A stretch of DNA of 64,000 bases from Kitasatospora humi. Lineage in GTDB: Bacteria; Actinomycetota; Actinomycetes; Streptomycetales; Streptomycetaceae. The stretch lies in NCBI RefSeq assembly GCF_020907985.1, contig NZ_JAJJPA010000010.1, positions 62,001 through 126,000 of the forward strand, in the 5' to 3' direction. Shown piece by piece: positions 27,372-36,417 of this stretch (the stretch's first letter is position 1; each line of letters begins with the position of its first letter). The notes under the pieces are model-generated. The model did not search any database. It had not been told where the DNA came from and saw only the letters and a list, made by a program, of their open reading frames with translations. The translations under genes and the position numbers were made by a program.

Positions 27372-28247
27372 TTACTTGGACTCGACCGCGTGGCCGCCGA
27401 ACTCGTTGCGCAGCGCGGCGATCATCTTCATCTGCGGGGAGTCGTCCTGACGGGAGGCGAACCGGGCGAACAGCGAGGCGGTGATCGCCGGCAGCGGCAC
27501 GGCGTGGTCGATCGCGGCCTCGACCGTCCAGCGGCCCTCGCCGGAGTCGGCCGCGTAGCCCCGCAGCTTGTCCAGGTGCTCGTCCTTGTCCAGGGCGTCC
27601 ACCGCCAGGTCGAGCAGCCAGGAGCGGATCACCGTGCCCTCCTTCCAGGAGCGGAAGATCTCCCGGACGTCGGTCACGCTGTCCACGGCCTCCAGCAGCT
27701 CCCAGCCCTCGGCGTAGGCCTGCATCATGGCGTACTCGATGCCGTTGTGGACCATCTTGGCGAAGTGGCCGGCGCCCGCCTTGCCGGCGTGCACCGCGCC
27801 GTACTCGCCCTCGGGCTTGAGCGCGTCGAAGACCGGCTGCACCCGGGCGATGTGCTCGGCCTCGCCGCCGTACATCAGTGCGTAGCCGTTCTGCAGGCCC
27901 CAGACACCGCCGGAGACGCCGCAGTCGACGAAGCCGATGCCCTTCTCGGCCAGCAGCGCGGCGTGCTTCTCGTCGTCGGTCCAGCGCGAGTTGCCGCCGT
28001 CCACCACGATGTCGCCCGGCGAGAGCAGCCGGGCCAGCTCCTCGATGGTCTGCTGGGTCGGTGCACCGGCCGGCACCATCACCCAGACCACGCGCGGGCC
28101 CTGCAGCTTGGTGACGAGCTCCTGGAGGCTCGCGACGTCGGCGAGGTCGGGGTTGCGGTCGTAGCCGATGACGGTGTGGCCGGCGCGGCGGATGCGCTCG
28201 CGCATGTTGCCGCCCATCTTGCCGAGACCGATGAGGCCGAGCTCCAT
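27372..28247 (-). CDS. gnd: 6-phosphogluconate dehydrogenase (short, NAD-type)
   Basis: A 291-residue decarboxylating dehydrogenase. It has the Rossmann NAD(P) motif GLIGLGKMGGNM, DGGNSRWTDDEKHA, the catalytic block FVDCGVSGGVWGLQNGYALM, and HFAKMVHNGIEYAMMQAYAEG with the Lys and Asn of the active site. Its length is that of the short bacterial class (about 300 residues), not the long enterobacterial enzyme. It converts 6-phosphogluconate to ribulose 5-phosphate with CO2 release, in the pentose phosphate pathway. The location between dnaN and recF is a streptomycete hallmark. Confidence 0.96.
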   Translation of the reverse strand: MELGLIGLGKMGGNMRERIRRAGHTVIGYDRNPDLADVASLQELVTKLQGPRVVWVMVPAGAPTQQTIEELARLLSPGDIVVDGGNSRWTDDEKHAALLAEKGIGFVDCGVSGGVWGLQNGYALMYGGEAEHIARVQPVFDALKPEGEYGAVHAGKAGAGHFAKMVHNGIEYAMMQAYAEGWELLEAVDSVTDVREIFRSWKEGTVIRSWLLDLAVDALDKDEHLDKLRGYAADSGEGRWTVEAAIDHAVPLPAITASLFARFASRQDDSPQMKMIAALRNEFGGHAVESK

Positions 28248-28381
28248 GACTTGTCCTTACCTGAAGTTCGTGCAATCCGGCGGCGCCGTTGCCGCGCCTC
28301 AGAGCCTACGCCGCGCCGGTGTCCCCAGGAGTTCGGGCCGAATGTGGACACCGGCGCTTCGTCACATCGAACGGCTGTGGA

Positions 28382-29512
28382 TCAGCCGGACAGCCGGACC
28401 GGCATGATCAGGTACTGGTAGGCCTCGTCGGCCTCCGCGTCCACCGCGGGCTTGCCGGACAGCAGGGCCGGCTTGGTGGAGGTGGTGAAGGACAGCTGGG
28501 CGTAGGCCGCGTCGACCGCCTTGAGGCCCTCCTCCAGGTAGCCCGGGTTGAAGGCGATCGAGATGTCGTCGCCCTCCAGGTCGGCGTCGATCCGCTCGGT
28601 GGCCTGGGCGTCGTCGCCCGAGCCGGCCTCCAGGGTCAGCACGCCCTGCTCGAAGTTGAGGCGCACCGGGGTGTTGCGCTCGGCGACCAGCGAGACCCGC
28701 TTGAGGGCCTCCAGGAACGGCTGGGTCTGCACCGCGGCGACCGCGCTGAACTCGGTCGGGAAGAGGCTGCGGAACTTGGGGAACTCGCCCTCCAGCAGCC
28801 GGGTGGTGGTGCGGCGGCCGGCCCCCTCGAAGCCGATCAGGCCCTCGCCGGCACCGCCCGAGGAGAGCGCGATCGAGACGCTGTCACCGCTGCCCAGGGA
28901 CTTGGCGATGTCCTGCAGCGTGCGGGCCGGCACCAGGGCGACCGCGGAGATGTCCGGCTGCTCGGGCTTCCACATCAGCTCGCGGACGGCGAACCGGTAG
29001 CGGTCGGTGGCGGCCAGGGTGATCCGGTCGCCCTCGATCTCGACCCGGACACCGGTGAGCACCGGCAGGGTGTCGTCGCGCCCGGCGGCCACGGCGGCCT
29101 GGCTGACGGCGGTGGCGAACACGTCGCCGGAGACCGTGCCGGTCGCGGTGGGCATCTGGGGCAGCGCCGGGTACTCCTCGACCGGCAGGGTCGGCAGGGT
29201 GAAGCGCGAGCTGCCGCAGACCACGCTGACCCGCATGCCGTCGGTGGAGATCTCCACCGGGCGGTTGGGCAGGTTGCGGGAGATGTCGTTGAGCAGCCGG
29301 CCGGAGACCAGCACGGTGCCGGACTCCTCGACGTCGGCCTCCAGCTCCACCCGGGCCGAGACCTCGTAGTCGAAGCCGGACAGCGCCAGGGTGCCGTCCT
29401 GCGCGGTCAGCAGCAGGCCGGCCAGCACCGGCACCGGCGGCCGTGCCGGGAGGCTGCGGGCGGCCCAGGCCACTGCCTCCGCGAGGACGTCACGCTCCAC
29501 CCGGAACTTCAC
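28382..29512 (-). CDS. dnaN: DNA polymerase III beta subunit (sliding clamp)
   Basis: A 376-residue clamp starting MKFRVERDVLAEAVAWAARS, with the three-fold repeated clamp fold (LAGLLLTAQDGTLALSGFDY, LPVLTGVRVEIEGDRITLAA, ISIAFNPGYLEEGLKAV) and the conserved C-terminal YLIMPVRLSG. It dimerises into the ring that tethers the replicative polymerase. It is first after oriC on the leftward side. A 134-bp gap separates it from gnd. Confidence 0.99.
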   Translation of the reverse strand: MKFRVERDVLAEAVAWAARSLPARPPVPVLAGLLLTAQDGTLALSGFDYEVSARVELEADVEESGTVLVSGRLLNDISRNLPNRPVEISTDGMRVSVVCGSSRFTLPTLPVEEYPALPQMPTATGTVSGDVFATAVSQAAVAAGRDDTLPVLTGVRVEIEGDRITLAATDRYRFAVRELMWKPEQPDISAVALVPARTLQDIAKSLGSGDSVSIALSSGGAGEGLIGFEGAGRRTTTRLLEGEFPKFRSLFPTEFSAVAAVQTQPFLEALKRVSLVAERNTPVRLNFEQGVLTLEAGSGDDAQATERIDADLEGDDISIAFNPGYLEEGLKAVDAAYAQLSFTTSTKPALLSGKPAVDAEADEAYQYLIMPVRLSG

Positions 29513-30422
29513 CGGTAACCGCCTCCTGGATCCTGCTGTCGCTTGCTGATCTTGGTCTTGCTCTGTTGTTGCCGAAGACAGTCTGACGTACTCCGCGGAC
29601 AGTCGATGCCGACCGGCGCAAGTCGGGCGAACACGCGTCCTGGCGGCTTGTCCACAGATTTCGGCCCACCCCGCTGTTTCGCGATTCGGGGGCTCTCTAG
29701 GTTCAGCGGTAGTAGTAGGGCCTGTGGATACCGTGGATAACCCCGTTTTCCCAGGTCATCGCCGCTTTTTTGTCCACAGTGGCTGTGGAGGGCGCCGGTG
29801 GATAACCAGTCGCCGCTGTGGACGGCGGAGTGTTACTCACAGGGCACTCTGGGTATCCACAGGTTTTCCCCAGCTCCTTCCCCAGCTTTCCCCCGGGTTA
29901 TCCACGGCGGCCGGGTCAACATCGCGTGACGGCTTTCACACAGGTCGATGAAGCGGGCCTGACGGCTGTCGAACAGTGGACATCGCTGTGGAGAAGCTGG
30001 GGACAACCGCCCTGGTCCTGTGGATTGACGGTGGACAACTTTCCGGCGGTCTGACGGGCAGCCAAGTGTCCACAGCCTGTGGATAACTGTTGTGCACAAG
30101 TCCACAGGCAGCTGACCTGCGGCGAAGAGCGTAGCGGCGGGTCCCCTGTGGAGGAATTCTGGATAACTCCGCGCTCCCCACCCTGTGGACCGGGGAAAAC
30201 TCCCGCGTCTGTGGAGAACGGCTCGACGGGACCGCAGTGTTCGAATTGCTGCTCAGTTGTGCGAAGCGGCCCGGAGCTTGGTGGGGCGTCAGCTCGATCC
30301 CTTCCCCGGGCTGCGGGCGGCTACACCCGACCCCGGGGACGAAACGGCGCCGGACACCGAAAGGGCCGGTGGACGGCCGGAAACGGTCGTCCACCGGCCC
30401 TGGGGACCGGGTGGCGGAGTCG
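29513..30422. other. oriC: Chromosomal replication origin oriC
   Basis: The 910-bp gap between dnaN and dnaA carries about 19 DnaA-box-like 9-mers on both strands. Perfect sites are TTGTCCACA at 29648-29656 and 29770-29778, and TGTGGATAA at 30078-30086. One- or two-mismatch sites include 29723-29731, 29732-29740, 29798-29806, 29818-29826, 29853-29861, 29898-29906, 29988-29996, 30019-30027, 30030-30038, 30066-30074, 30098-30106, 30158-30166, 30184-30192 and 30210-30218. Number and spread match the known streptomycete oriC layout, a long non-coding region between dnaA and dnaN. I see no credible gene in it. Confidence 0.97.
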
Positions 30423-32297
30423 CTAGCTCTTGATGCGGTTGGTGAGTTCGGTGACCTGGTTGTAGAGCGAGCGGCGCTCGGCCATCAGCGAGCGGATCTT
30501 GCGGTCCGCGTGCATCACGGTGGTGTGGTCGCGGCCGCCGAACTGGGCGCCGATCTTCGGCAGCGACAGGTCGGTGAGCTCCCGGCAGAGGTACATGGCG
30601 ATCTGACGGGCCGTCGCCAGCACCCGGCTGCGCGAGGAGCCGCACAGGTCCTCGACGGTGAGCCCGAAGTAGGCCGCCGTCTGCTGCATGATCACCTGGG
30701 CGGTGATCTCCGGCCCGGCGTCCTCGTCGCCGCCCGGGATCAGGTCCTTGAGGACGATCCCGGCCAGCTCCAGGTCGACCGGCGAGCGGTTCAGGTTGGC
30801 GAACGCGGTCACCCGGATCAGCGCGCCCTCCAGCTCGCGGATGTTGCGGGTGATCCGGGAGGCGATGAACTCCAGCACGTCCGCAGGGGCGTTGAGCCGC
30901 TCCTGGATCGCCTTCTTGCGCAGGATCGCGATCCGGGTCTCCAGCTCCGGCGGGGTCACGTCGGTGATCAGGCCCCACTCGAACCGGTTGCGCAGCCGGT
31001 CCTCCAGGGTGGTCAGCAGCTTGGGCGGCCGGTCCGAGGAGAGCACGATCTGCTTGTTGGCGTTGTGCAGCGTGTTGAAGGTGTGGAAGAACTCCTCCTG
31101 GGTCGACTCCTTCTGCGCGAGGAACTGGATGTCGTCGACCAGCAGGATGTCCATGTCCCGGTAGCGCTTGCGGAAGGCGTCCGCCTTGCCGTCCCGGATG
31201 GAGTTGATGAACTCGTTGGTGAACTCCTCCGAGCTCACGTACCGCACCCGGGTGCCGGGGAAGAGGCTGCGCGAGTAGTGCCCGATGGCGTGCAGCAGGT
31301 GGGTCTTGCCGAGGCCGGACTCGCCGTAGATGAACAGCGGGTTGTAGGCCTTGGCCGGGGCCTCGGCGACCGCCACCGCGGCCGCGTGCGCGAACCGGTT
31401 GCTGGCGCCGATCACGAAGGTGTCGAAGAGGTACTTGGGGTTCAGCCGGGCGGCCGGCTCGTCCTTGCGCCCGAGCTCGCCGGAAGAACCGCCGGGGGGT
31501 GCGGGCACGCCACGCTCGCCGGCCCGCTCGGGCAGTCCGGCGGAGCCCGGCCGGTCGGCGGGCTCGGGACGCTCGGGTTCGGGGCGCTCGCCGCCGCCGG
31601 CGGCGGTCGGCTCCTCGCCGGGGCGGCCGGGGGGCTGGCGCAGCGAGGCCGGCGGTAGGTCGCGGCGGACCGGCGGCAGCGAGCGGCCGGTGCCGCGACC
31701 GCCCCGGCCCTGCGGCTCGGTGGAGTCGTAGGCGCCGCCGAACAGGTCGCCCTGGGCGGGGCCGCCGGGCTGGCCGCCGGCCTGGGCGTTCTCGGCCTCC
31801 CAGTCGCGGTACTGGTACGGCTGCTGCTCCTGGTACCCGGTGGGCTGCTGGTAGGCCGGCCCGCCGTAGGGCTGCTCCTGGTACGGCGGGTAGTCGCCGT
31901 AGGGCTGCTGCTGGGGGTAGCCGGGAGAGCGGCGCTCCTCGTAGGAGTAGTCCTGGTACGGCTGCGGCTCGCGGTAGCCCGGCTCGGGCTCGGCGGGGCG
32001 CGGCGGCGCGGGGGCCGGCGTGGGCGGGGCGGCGTTGGCGTCGACCATCACGGCGATCCGCACCGGGCGGCCGAACAGCCGGCTGAGCTCCTCGGTCAGC
32101 TGCGGCAGCAGCCGGCCCTCCAACACCTGCTTCGCCCACTCGTTGGGGGCGGCCAGCAGGGCGGTGTCGTGCATCATCCACATCGGCTGGGTGCGCTGCA
32201 CCCAGACCTTGTCCTTGTCACCCACCGAGGTGTCGTTGACCAGCCGCTCGACGACCTCCGCCCAGGCGGGGACGAGGTCGCTGTTGACATCAGCCAC
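30423..32297 (-). CDS. dnaA: Chromosomal replication initiator protein DnaA
   Basis: A 624-residue DnaA from GTG 32297. Domain I is about residues 1-95 ([17 protein letters not shown]). A very long, Pro/Gly/Tyr/Gln-rich domain II (about 100-285), typical of streptomycetes, follows. The AAA+ domain III has Walker A in [17 protein letters not shown], Walker [14 protein letters not shown] and sensor LSSDRPP. The DNA-binding domain IV has the DnaA signature [13 protein letters not shown]. It binds the boxes in the adjacent oriC. The promoter at 32357-32385 and a perfect DnaA box at 32390-32398 suggest autoregulation. The start lacks a strong ribosome site; it is placed by homology of [12 protein letters not shown]. 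Confidence 0.99.
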   Translation of the reverse strand: MADVNSDLVPAWAEVVERLVNDTSVGDKDKVWVQRTQPMWMMHDTALLAAPNEWAKQVLEGRLLPQLTEELSRLFGRPVRIAVMVDANAAPPTPAPAPPRPAEPEPGYREPQPYQDYSYEERRSPGYPQQQPYGDYPPYQEQPYGGPAYQQPTGYQEQQPYQYRDWEAENAQAGGQPGGPAQGDLFGGAYDSTEPQGRGGRGTGRSLPPVRRDLPPASLRQPPGRPGEEPTAAGGGERPEPERPEPADRPGSAGLPERAGERGVPAPPGGSSGELGRKDEPAARLNPKYLFDTFVIGASNRFAHAAAVAVAEAPAKAYNPLFIYGESGLGKTHLLHAIGHYSRSLFPGTRVRYVSSEEFTNEFINSIRDGKADAFRKRYRDMDILLVDDIQFLAQKESTQEEFFHTFNTLHNANKQIVLSSDRPPKLLTTLEDRLRNRFEWGLITDVTPPELETRIAILRKKAIQERLNAPADVLEFIASRITRNIRELEGALIRVTAFANLNRSPVDLELAGIVLKDLIPGGDEDAGPEITAQVIMQQTAAYFGLTVEDLCGSSRSRVLATARQIAMYLCRELTDLSLPKIGAQFGGRDHTTVMHADRKIRSLMAERRSLYNQVTELTNRIKS

Positions 32298-32356
32298 TGG
32301 TGCACGCTTTCTCGTTCCCCCATCGGGGGGATGAACAAAACCAGACAAGTCCTGCA

Positions 32357-32385
32357 ACGGTAGTCAGCGGGCAGAGCTGATTCAA
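32357..32385 (-). promoter_or_regulatory. Candidate dnaA promoter
   Basis: On the reverse strand TTGAAT and TACCGT are separated by 17 bp, close to the vegetative (HrdB-type) consensus TTGAC and TANNNT. It is 60 bp upstream of the dnaA start codon. Confidence 0.6.
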
Positions 32386-32389
32386 GTTG

Positions 32390-32398
32390 TTGTCCACA
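32390..32398. promoter_or_regulatory. DnaA box upstream of dnaA promoter
   Basis: A perfect TTGTCCACA ending just upstream of the -35 element of the candidate dnaA promoter, consistent with DnaA autoregulation. Confidence 0.65.
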
Positions 32399-32430
32399 GG
32401 CTGTGGGTTAGTGCTCGACCGGGGTCCGGT

Positions 32431-32460
32431 TTGACCCTCGGGCGTCCCGCCGCGTACCGT
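32431..32460 (+). promoter_or_regulatory. Candidate rpmH promoter
   Basis: TTGACC (32431-32436) and TACCGT (32455-32460) with an 18-bp spacer, facing rpmH. Confidence 0.5.
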
Positions 32461-32672
32461 AACGAGGTCGAGTTGTCGATGGCCGCTGCCGCATGCCCGC
32501 GGGTCAAACCCGCTTCCAGAAGGCGCGCAGCACGGGCGCCGTGGATTGTCCGAAACCCAGCGGACCTGGGGATTCGGGCCGGATTTCCCAGAAGTGAGGG
32601 GAGATCGCGCGGACGCACGGTGACGGCCATGCCGCAGTTCGTCACCCTACGATTCACCCCAGGAGCCCCCGA

Positions 32673-32810
32673 GTGAGCAAGCGCACCTTCCAGCCGAACA
32701 ACCGTCGTCGCGCCAAGACCCACGGCTTCCGGCTGCGGATGCGTACCCGCGCCGGCCGTGCCATCCTGGCGGCCCGCCGTTCCAAGGGCCGCGCCAGCCT
32801 GTCCGCCTGA
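32673..32810 (+). CDS. rpmH: 50S ribosomal protein L34
   Basis: GTG 32673 gives a 45-residue, strongly basic protein: [20 protein letters not shown], then [20 protein letters not shown]. Sequence and length are diagnostic of L34. The ribosome site CCAGGAG precedes it. It heads the rpmH-rnpA-yidD-yidC operon. Confidence 0.98.
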   Translation: MSKRTFQPNNRRRAKTHGFRLRMRTRAGRAILAARRSKGRASLSA

Positions 32811-32828
32811 TCCGCGGCAGAGTCTGCA

Positions 32829-33260
32829 GTGCTGCCCTCCGAGAATCGGCTGCGGCGGCGCCAGGACTTCTCGACCGCGGTGAAACGCGGCCGCCGGGCC
32901 GGTCGGCCCCTGCTGGTGGTCCATCTCAGACGAGAGGACGGACCGGCGGGGGACGGGTACAGCGACTCCCACCCGCACGCCGCCGAGGGGCTTCCCTCGG
33001 TGCGTGCGGGTTTCGTCGTGAGCAAGGCGGTCGGCTCCGCGGTCGTGCGGAACCTGGTGAAGCGTCGTCTTCGTCACCTCGTACGAGAGCGTCTGGGTGG
33101 TCTGCCCGCAGGTAGCCTGATAGTGGTACGGGCGCTACCTCCGGCGGGGTCGGCGTCCTACACGGATCTTGCACACGACCTGGATGCCGCGCTGAAGCGG
33201 TTGCTCCGGACGGATCCGGCCACAGCGACAGGATCAGGGCCGACAGGATCAGGGCGATGA
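32829..33260 (+). CDS. rnpA: Ribonuclease P protein component
   Basis: A 143-residue basic protein from GTG 32829. It has [44 protein letters not shown] (the RNR signature) and a C-terminal [17 protein letters not shown]. It is the protein cofactor of the tRNA 5'-processing ribozyme. It starts 18 bp after rpmH and overlaps yidD by 4 bp. Confidence 0.98.
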   Translation: MLPSENRLRRRQDFSTAVKRGRRAGRPLLVVHLRREDGPAGDGYSDSHPHAAEGLPSVRAGFVVSKAVGSAVVRNLVKRRLRHLVRERLGGLPAGSLIVVRALPPAGSASYTDLAHDLDAALKRLLRTDPATATGSGPTGSGR

Positions 33261-33577
33261 AGTACCTGCTGATGGGGCTGATCAGGGTCTATCAGTGGAC
33301 GATCAGTCCGCTGCTCGGTCAGGTCTGCCGCTACTACCCCTCGTGCTCGCACTACGGCTACGAAGCCGTGCGGGTGCACGGGGCGGTGAAGGGCAGTGTG
33401 CTCACCGCATGGCGCATTCTGCGCTGCAACCCATGGTCCCCGGGTGGAGTGGACCACGTACCGCCGCGCAAGCGTCCCGTCTGGCACCAGCGACTACGAG
33501 AACTGGTGCGCCCCAGGACGACCGGTAGCGCCGCGCTCCCGGAGCCGACGACCAAGCCCAATGCTCAAGGAGTCTGA
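33257..33577 (+). CDS. yidD: Membrane protein insertion efficiency factor YidD
   Basis: A 106-residue protein with [20 protein letters not shown], the Cys-containing [34 protein letters not shown] and GGVDHVP, the YidD signature. The amphipathic N-terminus binds the membrane and assists YidC. The Cys spacing CRYYPSC and RCNPW are as expected. Translational coupling to rnpA is likely from the ATGA overlap. Confidence 0.97.
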   Translation: MKYLLMGLIRVYQWTISPLLGQVCRYYPSCSHYGYEAVRVHGAVKGSVLTAWRILRCNPWSPGGVDHVPPRKRPVWHQRLRELVRPRTTGSAALPEPTTKPNAQGV

Positions 33578-33580
33578 CCG

Positions 33581-34771
33581 GTGACCTGGTCCTTCCTGAA
33601 CCCCCTCTACACAGCGGTCTCCTGGATCATCGTCCAGTTCCACTCGCTGTACAGCCACATCTTCGACCCCAACGGCGGCTGGGCCTGGGGCCTGTCGATC
33701 GCCTCGATGGTGGTCGTGATCCGGATCGCCCTGATCCCGCTCTTCGTGAAGCAGATCAAGTCGACCCGGGCCATGCAGGCGATCCAGCCGAAGATGAAGG
33801 CCATCCAGGAGCGCTACAAGAACGACCGGCAGCGCCAGTCGGAAGAAATGATGAAGCTCTACAAGGAGGCGGGTACCAACCCCTTCTCGAGCTGCCTTCC
33901 GATCCTGGTGCAGATGCCGTTCTTCACCGCCCTCTACGGGGTGCTGAGCCACGTCGCGCACCACCAGCAGATCGGTGTCATCAACGGCTCCCTGCTGGAC
34001 AGCGCGAAGCAGGCGCACATCTTCGGCGCCCCGCTGTCCGCGACCTTCGTGAGCAGCCCCGAGCTCAGCGTGAAGATCGTCACCGCGGTGATGATCGTGC
34101 TGATGTCGCTGTCGCAGTTCATCACCCAGCGCCAGCTGATGACCAAGAACGTGGACCTCTCGGTCAAGACGCCGTTCATGCAGCAGCAGAAGATGCTGAT
34201 GTACGTCTTCCCGGTGATGTTCGCCGTGATGGGCATCAACTTCCCGGTCGGTGTGCTGGTCTACTGGCTCACCACCAACGTCTGGTCGATGGCCCAGCAG
34301 CTGGTCGTCATCCGCAACAACCCGACGCCGGGCTCCAAGGCCTGGGACGAGCGGCAGGCCCGCCTGAAGGCGGCCGGCCGGCTGAACCCGGACGGCACCG
34401 TGATCAAGGGCAGCGGCCCGCTCGGCAAGCTGTTCGGCGGCGGCAAGGCTGCCGGCCCGGCTCCGCAGGAGGCCGCCGCGCTGGTGCAGGAGTCGGTGCA
34501 GGTGCGCCGCCAGCAGCCGCGCAAGCAGACCAAGGCGCAGCGCCAGCACCACGGCGGCACCGCCGCCGCCAAGCACGAGTCGGCGGCGGCCAAGCCGGCG
34601 GCGGCCAAGGAGTCCCAGGAGCCGGCCGCGCCGGTCGAGGACGCGGTGCCCAGTGGCCAGGGCGCCGGCCGGACGCAGGGCGGCGGCGGCAAGCGCCCGG
34701 CCGCCAAGCAGAGCGGTGGGGCCAAGCGCGGTCCGCAGCAGGGCGGTCAGCGGCCCAAGAAGAAGTCCTGA
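33581..34771 (+). CDS. yidC: Membrane protein insertase YidC
   Basis: A 396-residue insertase from GTG 33581 with the AAGGAG ribosome site. Membrane helices: about 5-30, 40-62 ([20 protein letters not shown], with the conserved Arg of the hydrophilic groove), 105-125 ([20 protein letters not shown]), 165-190 and 205-235 ([20 protein letters not shown]). The C-terminal 150 residues are basic and Ala/Lys/Gln-rich, a ribosome-contacting tail. It inserts membrane proteins alone or with SecYEG. Confidence 0.98.
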   Translation: MTWSFLNPLYTAVSWIIVQFHSLYSHIFDPNGGWAWGLSIASMVVVIRIALIPLFVKQIKSTRAMQAIQPKMKAIQERYKNDRQRQSEEMMKLYKEAGTNPFSSCLPILVQMPFFTALYGVLSHVAHHQQIGVINGSLLDSAKQAHIFGAPLSATFVSSPELSVKIVTAVMIVLMSLSQFITQRQLMTKNVDLSVKTPFMQQQKMLMYVFPVMFAVMGINFPVGVLVYWLTTNVWSMAQQLVVIRNNPTPGSKAWDERQARLKAAGRLNPDGTVIKGSGPLGKLFGGGKAAGPAPQEAAALVQESVQVRRQQPRKQTKAQRQHHGGTAAAKHESAAAKPAAAKESQEPAAPVEDAVPSGQGAGRTQGGGGKRPAAKQSGGAKRGPQQGGQRPKKKS

Positions 34772-34854
34772 GCCGCACCGGTCGGCCCACCCTCGCATCC
34801 GAACGTCGTTCCCGGCCCGCTCGCCGGGCCCGTATCCACTAAGGAGCCCCTCCC

Positions 34855-35388
34855 GTGACGGAAGGCACCACCTCCGCTGCCCCCAACGGCTCGGACGCCG
34901 CGGCCGACGCGGACACCCTGGTCGCTCGCCTGGAGCAGGAGGGTGAGATCGCGGCCGACTACCTCGAAGGCCTGCTGGACATCGCCGACCTGGACGGCGA
35001 CATCGACATGGACGTCGAGGGCGACCGGGCCCTGGTCTCCATCGTGAGCGAGGGCAACGACCGCACCCTGCAGCGGCTGGTGGGCCAGGAGGGCGAGGTG
35101 CTGGAGGCGCTCCAGGAGCTGACCCGGTTGGCCGTGCACCGGGAGACCGGCGAGCGCAGCCGCCTGATGCTGGACATCGCGGGCTTCCGGGCCCGCAAGC
35201 GGGCCGAGCTGGCGGAGCTCGGAGCGAAGGCGGCGGAGCAGGCCAAGCAGACCGGCGAGCCGGTGAAGCTGCGGCCGATGACGCCGTTCGAGCGCAAGGT
35301 GGTGCACGACGCGGTGGCGGCGGCCGGGCTGCGCAGCGAGTCGGAGGGCGAGGAGCCGCAGCGCTGCGTCGTGGTGCTGGCGAGCTGA
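34855..35388 (+). CDS. jag: Jag (KH-R3H) RNA-binding protein
   Basis: A 177-residue protein with an acidic N-terminus, a KH domain (about 35-110, with IVSEGNDRTLQRLVGQEGEV) and a C-terminal R3H domain (RLMLDIAGFRARKRAELAEL, then MTPFERKVVHDAV). It lacks the Jag N-domain of firmicutes, as is usual in actinobacteria. It follows yidC and probably acts as an RNA-binding regulator of envelope growth; that role is known from other phyla and inferred here. The AAGGAG site supports GTG 34855. Confidence 0.94.
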   Translation: MTEGTTSAAPNGSDAAADADTLVARLEQEGEIAADYLEGLLDIADLDGDIDMDVEGDRALVSIVSEGNDRTLQRLVGQEGEVLEALQELTRLAVHRETGERSRLMLDIAGFRARKRAELAELGAKAAEQAKQTGEPVKLRPMTPFERKVVHDAVAAAGLRSESEGEEPQRCVVVLAS

Positions 35389-35410
35389 TCGCTCCGGGCG
35401 ACCGGCCAGG

Positions 35411-35442
35411 GACCCCGCTCGCACGTCGGTGCGGGCGGGGTC
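35411..35442 (+). terminator. Terminator after jag
   Basis: A 14-bp stem with one G-U wobble (GACCCCGCTCGCAC with GTGCGGGCGGGGTC) around GTCG, 22 bp after the jag stop. Confidence 0.85.
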
Positions 35443-35486
35443 TTCGTACGTAGCGCGTGCGGCGGCCCGGAGAATGGCGTGGGATT

Positions 35487-35500
35487 GTTTCACGTGAAAC
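35487..35500. promoter_or_regulatory. parS site
   Basis: A perfect GTTTCACGTGAAAC palindrome between jag and rsmG, the ParB-binding sequence of streptomycetes. Confidence 0.95.
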
Positions 35501-35528
35501 GGCAGGGGCAGTGAGCGGAGAGACTGAG

Positions 35529-36299
35529 ATGGCGACGGAGAGTGCGGCGGGCGAGGGCGGTGCCCAGGGCCTGCCCGAGGCCCCGCCGACGGCGCGGGAG
35601 ATCTTCGGTGAGAACTTTCCGGCGGCGCGGCGCTACACGGAGCTGCTGGCTTCGGCGGGGGTGCAGCGCGGGCTGATCGGTCCTCGGGAGGTGCCGCGAC
35701 TCTGGGACCGCCATGTGCTCAACTGCGCGGTGCTGGCCGAGCTGCTGCCGGCCGGGGCGTCGCTGTGCGACGTGGGGTCGGGTGCCGGGCTGCCGGGGAT
35801 CCCGGTGGCGCTGGCCCGGCCGGACCTTTCGGTGACGCTGCTGGAGCCGCTGCTGCGCCGGACCACCTTCCTGGAGGAGGTGGTGCGCGAGCTCGGCCTG
35901 GCGAACGTCACGGTGCTGCGCGGGCGGGCCGAGGAGATGGTCGGCAAGATCTCGGTGGAGATCGTCACGGCGCGGGCGGTGGCACCGCTGGACCGACTGG
36001 CCGGCTGGGGCATGCCGCTGCTGCGGCCGTACGGTCAGATGCTGGCGCTCAAGGGGGACACCGCCGAGCAGGAGCTGGCGGAGTCCCGGTCGGCGTTGGT
36101 CAAGCTGGGCGCGGTGGAGTGGGCGGTGCTGCCGGTCGGGGAGCAGGTGCTCGGTGCCTCGACCCGGGTGGTCCAGGTGAAGGCCGGGGAGAGCCCGGGG
36201 GGCGTTAAGGCGGCGACGCGCCGTGCCAAGGCGGCGCGGGCCGGGCGGGCGAGCGGTCGGCCGGCCGAGCCGCGTGGTGGTGGGCGCCGCCGGCGCTGA
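35529..36299 (+). CDS. rsmG: 16S rRNA (guanine527-N7)-methyltransferase RsmG
   Basis: A 256-residue enzyme from ATG 35529 with GGAGAGA upstream; an in-frame GTG 35511 is an alternative. Motifs are FPAARRYTELLASAGVQRGL, WDRHVLNCAVLAELLPAG, the SAM site CDVGSGAGLPGIPVALARPD, LLEPLLRRTTFLEEVV, RGRAEEM and VTARAVAPLDRL. A basic tail ends it. Loss of RsmG gives low-level streptomycin resistance in streptomycetes and alters antibiotic production. It lies between jag and parA in the conserved order. Confidence 0.97.
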   Translation: MATESAAGEGGAQGLPEAPPTAREIFGENFPAARRYTELLASAGVQRGLIGPREVPRLWDRHVLNCAVLAELLPAGASLCDVGSGAGLPGIPVALARPDLSVTLLEPLLRRTTFLEEVVRELGLANVTVLRGRAEEMVGKISVEIVTARAVAPLDRLAGWGMPLLRPYGQMLALKGDTAEQELAESRSALVKLGAVEWAVLPVGEQVLGASTRVVQVKAGESPGGVKAATRRAKAARAGRASGRPAEPRGGGRRRR

Positions 36300-36312
36300 C
36301 CACCGTATGGAG

Positions 36313-36348
36313 AGAGCCCCTGGTCGCCGTGGTGCGATCGGGGGCTCT
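36313..36348 (+). terminator. Terminator after rsmG
   Basis: Stem AGAGCCCC (36313-36320) with GGGGCTCT (36341-36348), partly extended inward, followed by TT. It begins 14 bp after the rsmG stop. Confidence 0.7.
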
Positions 36349-36417
36349 TTGTGGTCCAGGAGTCTTGCGCTTGCCGCTCCCGGAGTGTCGCATCGTCAGA
36401 ATTCCGACATAGCGGGC

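Larger units (their letters stand above)
32298..32672. other. Divergent dnaA/rpmH control region
   Basis: A 375-bp region with no gene. It contains the leftward dnaA promoter, one perfect DnaA box and a rightward rpmH promoter, each listed separately. The remaining sequence shows no further structure I can support. Confidence 0.7.

Noticed and set aside
25615-28275. Long minus-strand frame spanning gnd, recF and dciA
   Set aside because: Only its 3' part encodes DciA; the rest is an out-of-frame shadow of recF and gnd.
29513-30422. Small open frames within oriC
   Set aside because: They lack ribosome sites and their composition is dictated by DnaA boxes.
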